Source: Candidatus Obscuribacter sp. (GTDB lineage Bacteria; Cyanobacteriota; Vampirovibrionia; Obscuribacterales; Obscuribacteraceae). Taken from it: a DNA stretch of 64,000 nucleotides. Location of the stretch: the NCBI GenBank assembly GCA_021772135.1, contig JADYXQ010000185.1, forward strand, positions 1 through 64,000, written 5' to 3'. Numbering within the stretch: position 1 is the first letter of the stretch; every line of letters begins with the position of its first letter. The notes beneath the pieces are model-generated. The model saw only the letters and a list, made by a program, of their open reading frames with translations. It did no database searches and had not been told where the DNA came from. Positions 62,801 through 64,000 of the stretch are shown here, one piece after another. A program made the position numbers and the translations under genes.

Positions 62801-64000
62801 GTGAACCAGTCTGAGCCCAGCCAGGCAGATCCAGGCGCACCAGTCAAGCCAATTTCAGATCATCATCACCACGGCGACGCCCTGCTCGCGTGGTGGCTGG
62901 CAGCAGCTATCGTCGGCGCTGATATAGGCACATCGGTTTTTTATACAACAGGCGTGATCTTGCCTCTGGTGGGCTTTGCCGCACCATTCATCATTCTTGT
63001 AGTTTGCCTGCTGATGTGGGTTTTCAAAGCCACATATGAGGAAGGTTGCGCGGTCAGCCCCTTCAATGGCGGCGCGTACATCATGGTGTTGCAGACTGTG
63101 GGCAAGCGTTTTGCCATTGTCGTAGGCGCTCTCACCATTCTTTCTTACCTGGCCACCGCAGCTGTGAGCGCGCTTTCCGGTGCTTTTTATATAGATTCGA
63201 TCGACAACATCATGAACTGGCCAGTATCGAATATTGTCATTGTGGCGATTTTGCCTGTCATTGTTTTTGGTCTGCTCAATATCGTCGGCATCAAAGAGCC
63301 GGCTATGATCGTATTTTTCATTGCCCTCTTCCACTTTGGTCTACTTTTATATATGGACGTCAAAGGCGTGATCATGGCCTATGAACGCCATATTGATTTG
63401 ACCAGGTTCACAGACTGTTTCAGTAAAATACAACCGGCCCATTTTGTGCACGGATTTGCCGCCGCTTTTCTTGGCATTACCGGTTTTGAATCAGCGGCGC
63501 AAATTGTGGAACAGTTGAAGACACCTACCTGGAAAACCCTCAAATACATTTATCTCTCTGTAGTTTTACTCGTGGGTATCACAGCTCCAATTACGTCATT
63601 TCTGTGCCTCGGTCTGTTAAGCGACGCCCAGCTGCTTGAAAGTCGAAACAATTTGTTGTCTGGACTTGCCTTCGTGGAAGGCGGTAAGCCACTACTGATA
63701 GTACTGGTGGTTGACGCAGCATTGATGTTATTTGCTGCTGTAAATACCGCGTATGTCGGTTGCATCGGCTTATGCACCACTATGGCCAAGCAAGGTAATC
63801 TGCCGGCCTTTTTCTTGCGGCGCTGGGCGCACAGGTTTCCCATGATGCATGGTTATCCGTATGTGTGCCTGATGTTCATGGCCGTTTGTTCCATCATGAT
63901 CATGCTCTTGCCGGGACAAGTTGACAATTTAGGCCAGGTCTACGGCATGGCTTTTCTCGCTGTCATGGCTTCGTTCTGTTTTGGCGTAATTATGTTGCGC
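62801..64000 (+). CDS. APC-family amino acid permease (3' end beyond window)
   Basis: 400 codons, open to the window edge, starting at GTG 62801 (an in-frame TGA at 62792 blocks longer versions). The N-terminal tail has a DHHHHGD stretch. About ten membrane helices follow. APC signatures: AAIVGADIGTSVFYTTG in helix 1, CAVSPFNGGAYIMV, and ITGFESAAQIVEQLKTP in the sixth helix. Likely an amino acid or polyamine transporter; substrate unknown. Divergent from pgi across about 220 bp. Confidence 0.88.
   Translation, partial: MNQSEPSQADPGAPVKPISDHHHHGDALLAWWLAAAIVGADIGTSVFYTTGVILPLVGFAAPFIILVVCLLMWVFKATYEEGCAVSPFNGGAYIMVLQTVGKRFAIVVGALTILSYLATAAVSALSGAFYIDSIDNIMNWPVSNIVIVAILPVIVFGLLNIVGIKEPAMIVFFIALFHFGLLLYMDVKGVIMAYERHIDLTRFTDCFSKIQPAHFVHGFAAAFLGITGFESAAQIVEQLKTPTWKTLKYIYLSVVLLVGITAPITSFLCLGLLSDAQLLESRNNLLSGLAFVEGGKPLLIVLVVDAALMLFAAVNTAYVGCIGLCTTMAKQGNLPAFFLRRWAHRFPMMHGYPYVCLMFMAVCSIMIMLLPGQVDNLGQVYGMAFLAVMASFCFGVIMLR

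Overview
The window reads as a gene-dense chromosomal segment of a bacterium related to Cyanobacteria but with no photosynthesis genes in view, most plausibly a Vampirovibrionia/Melainabacteria lineage (Obscuribacter-like). This is inferred from gene content, not from a marker-gene search. The main support is an ATP synthase operon in the cyanobacterial order (atpI-a-c-b'-b-delta-alpha-gamma, with two b-type subunits and no beta/epsilon genes). Supporting signs are a PspA/Vipp1 gene, SepF, Smc-ScpA-ScpB, GatA, RNase J and an unusually large number of TPR proteins. No insertion sequence, prophage or CRISPR array was recognised.

Layout. 1-3852 (minus): fatty-acid synthesis fabG-acpP-fabF, then gatA, cut by the window edge. 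4081-8858 (plus): a 1051-residue protein with an HEIGH zinc-protease motif, preceded by a mini-ORF, then a secreted TPR protein; panB follows. 9781-19891 (minus): the ATP synthase operon runs into a SpoIID-domain protein, site-2 protease RseP, an FmdB-type zinc ribbon and a broken alpha/beta hydrolase. 20099-24904: pspA, tgt, a TPR protein and an MshEN-repeat protein. 25251-32234 (plus): a strong promoter, then smc-scpA-scpB-ispD and sepF. 33567-35369 (plus): a compact nitric-oxide/iron-sulfur stress operon of rubredoxin, Ric/ScdA, a small DUF1858-like protein and a single-domain globin. 35407-42798 (minus): TPR gene, M16 peptidase, dut, dapB, dapA, RNase J and mnmH, followed on the right by a decayed partial duplicate of the M16/TPR junction. 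43376-47831: four envelope-glycan glycosyltransferases. 47981-48531: a candidate structured RNA with a terminator (minus strand) and tRNA-Thr(CGU). 48576-64000: a mosaic of short transcription units (SGNH hydrolase, PAS protein, peroxiredoxin-like protein, M28 peptidase, POT transporter, MaoC protein, Ser/Thr kinase, K+ channel-like protein, Pgi, an APC permease cut by the edge) plus several unknown genes.

How the genes fit together. Most are core functions: lipid synthesis, ATP synthesis, chromosome condensation, lysine/peptidoglycan precursors, RNA decay and isoprenoids. The less ordinary content is the stress operon, the HEIGH protein, two genes that look like distant paralogs of an unrecognised family (51710 and 58964), the structured RNA upstream of a glycosyltransferase, and two genes caught in decay (the hydrolase at 9781-10720 and the M16 fragment at 42828-43190). 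Several start codons were moved from the longest possible ORF to sites supported by a Shine-Dalgarno sequence, a promoter or family alignment. Functions come from recognising motifs by eye; no database search was run.
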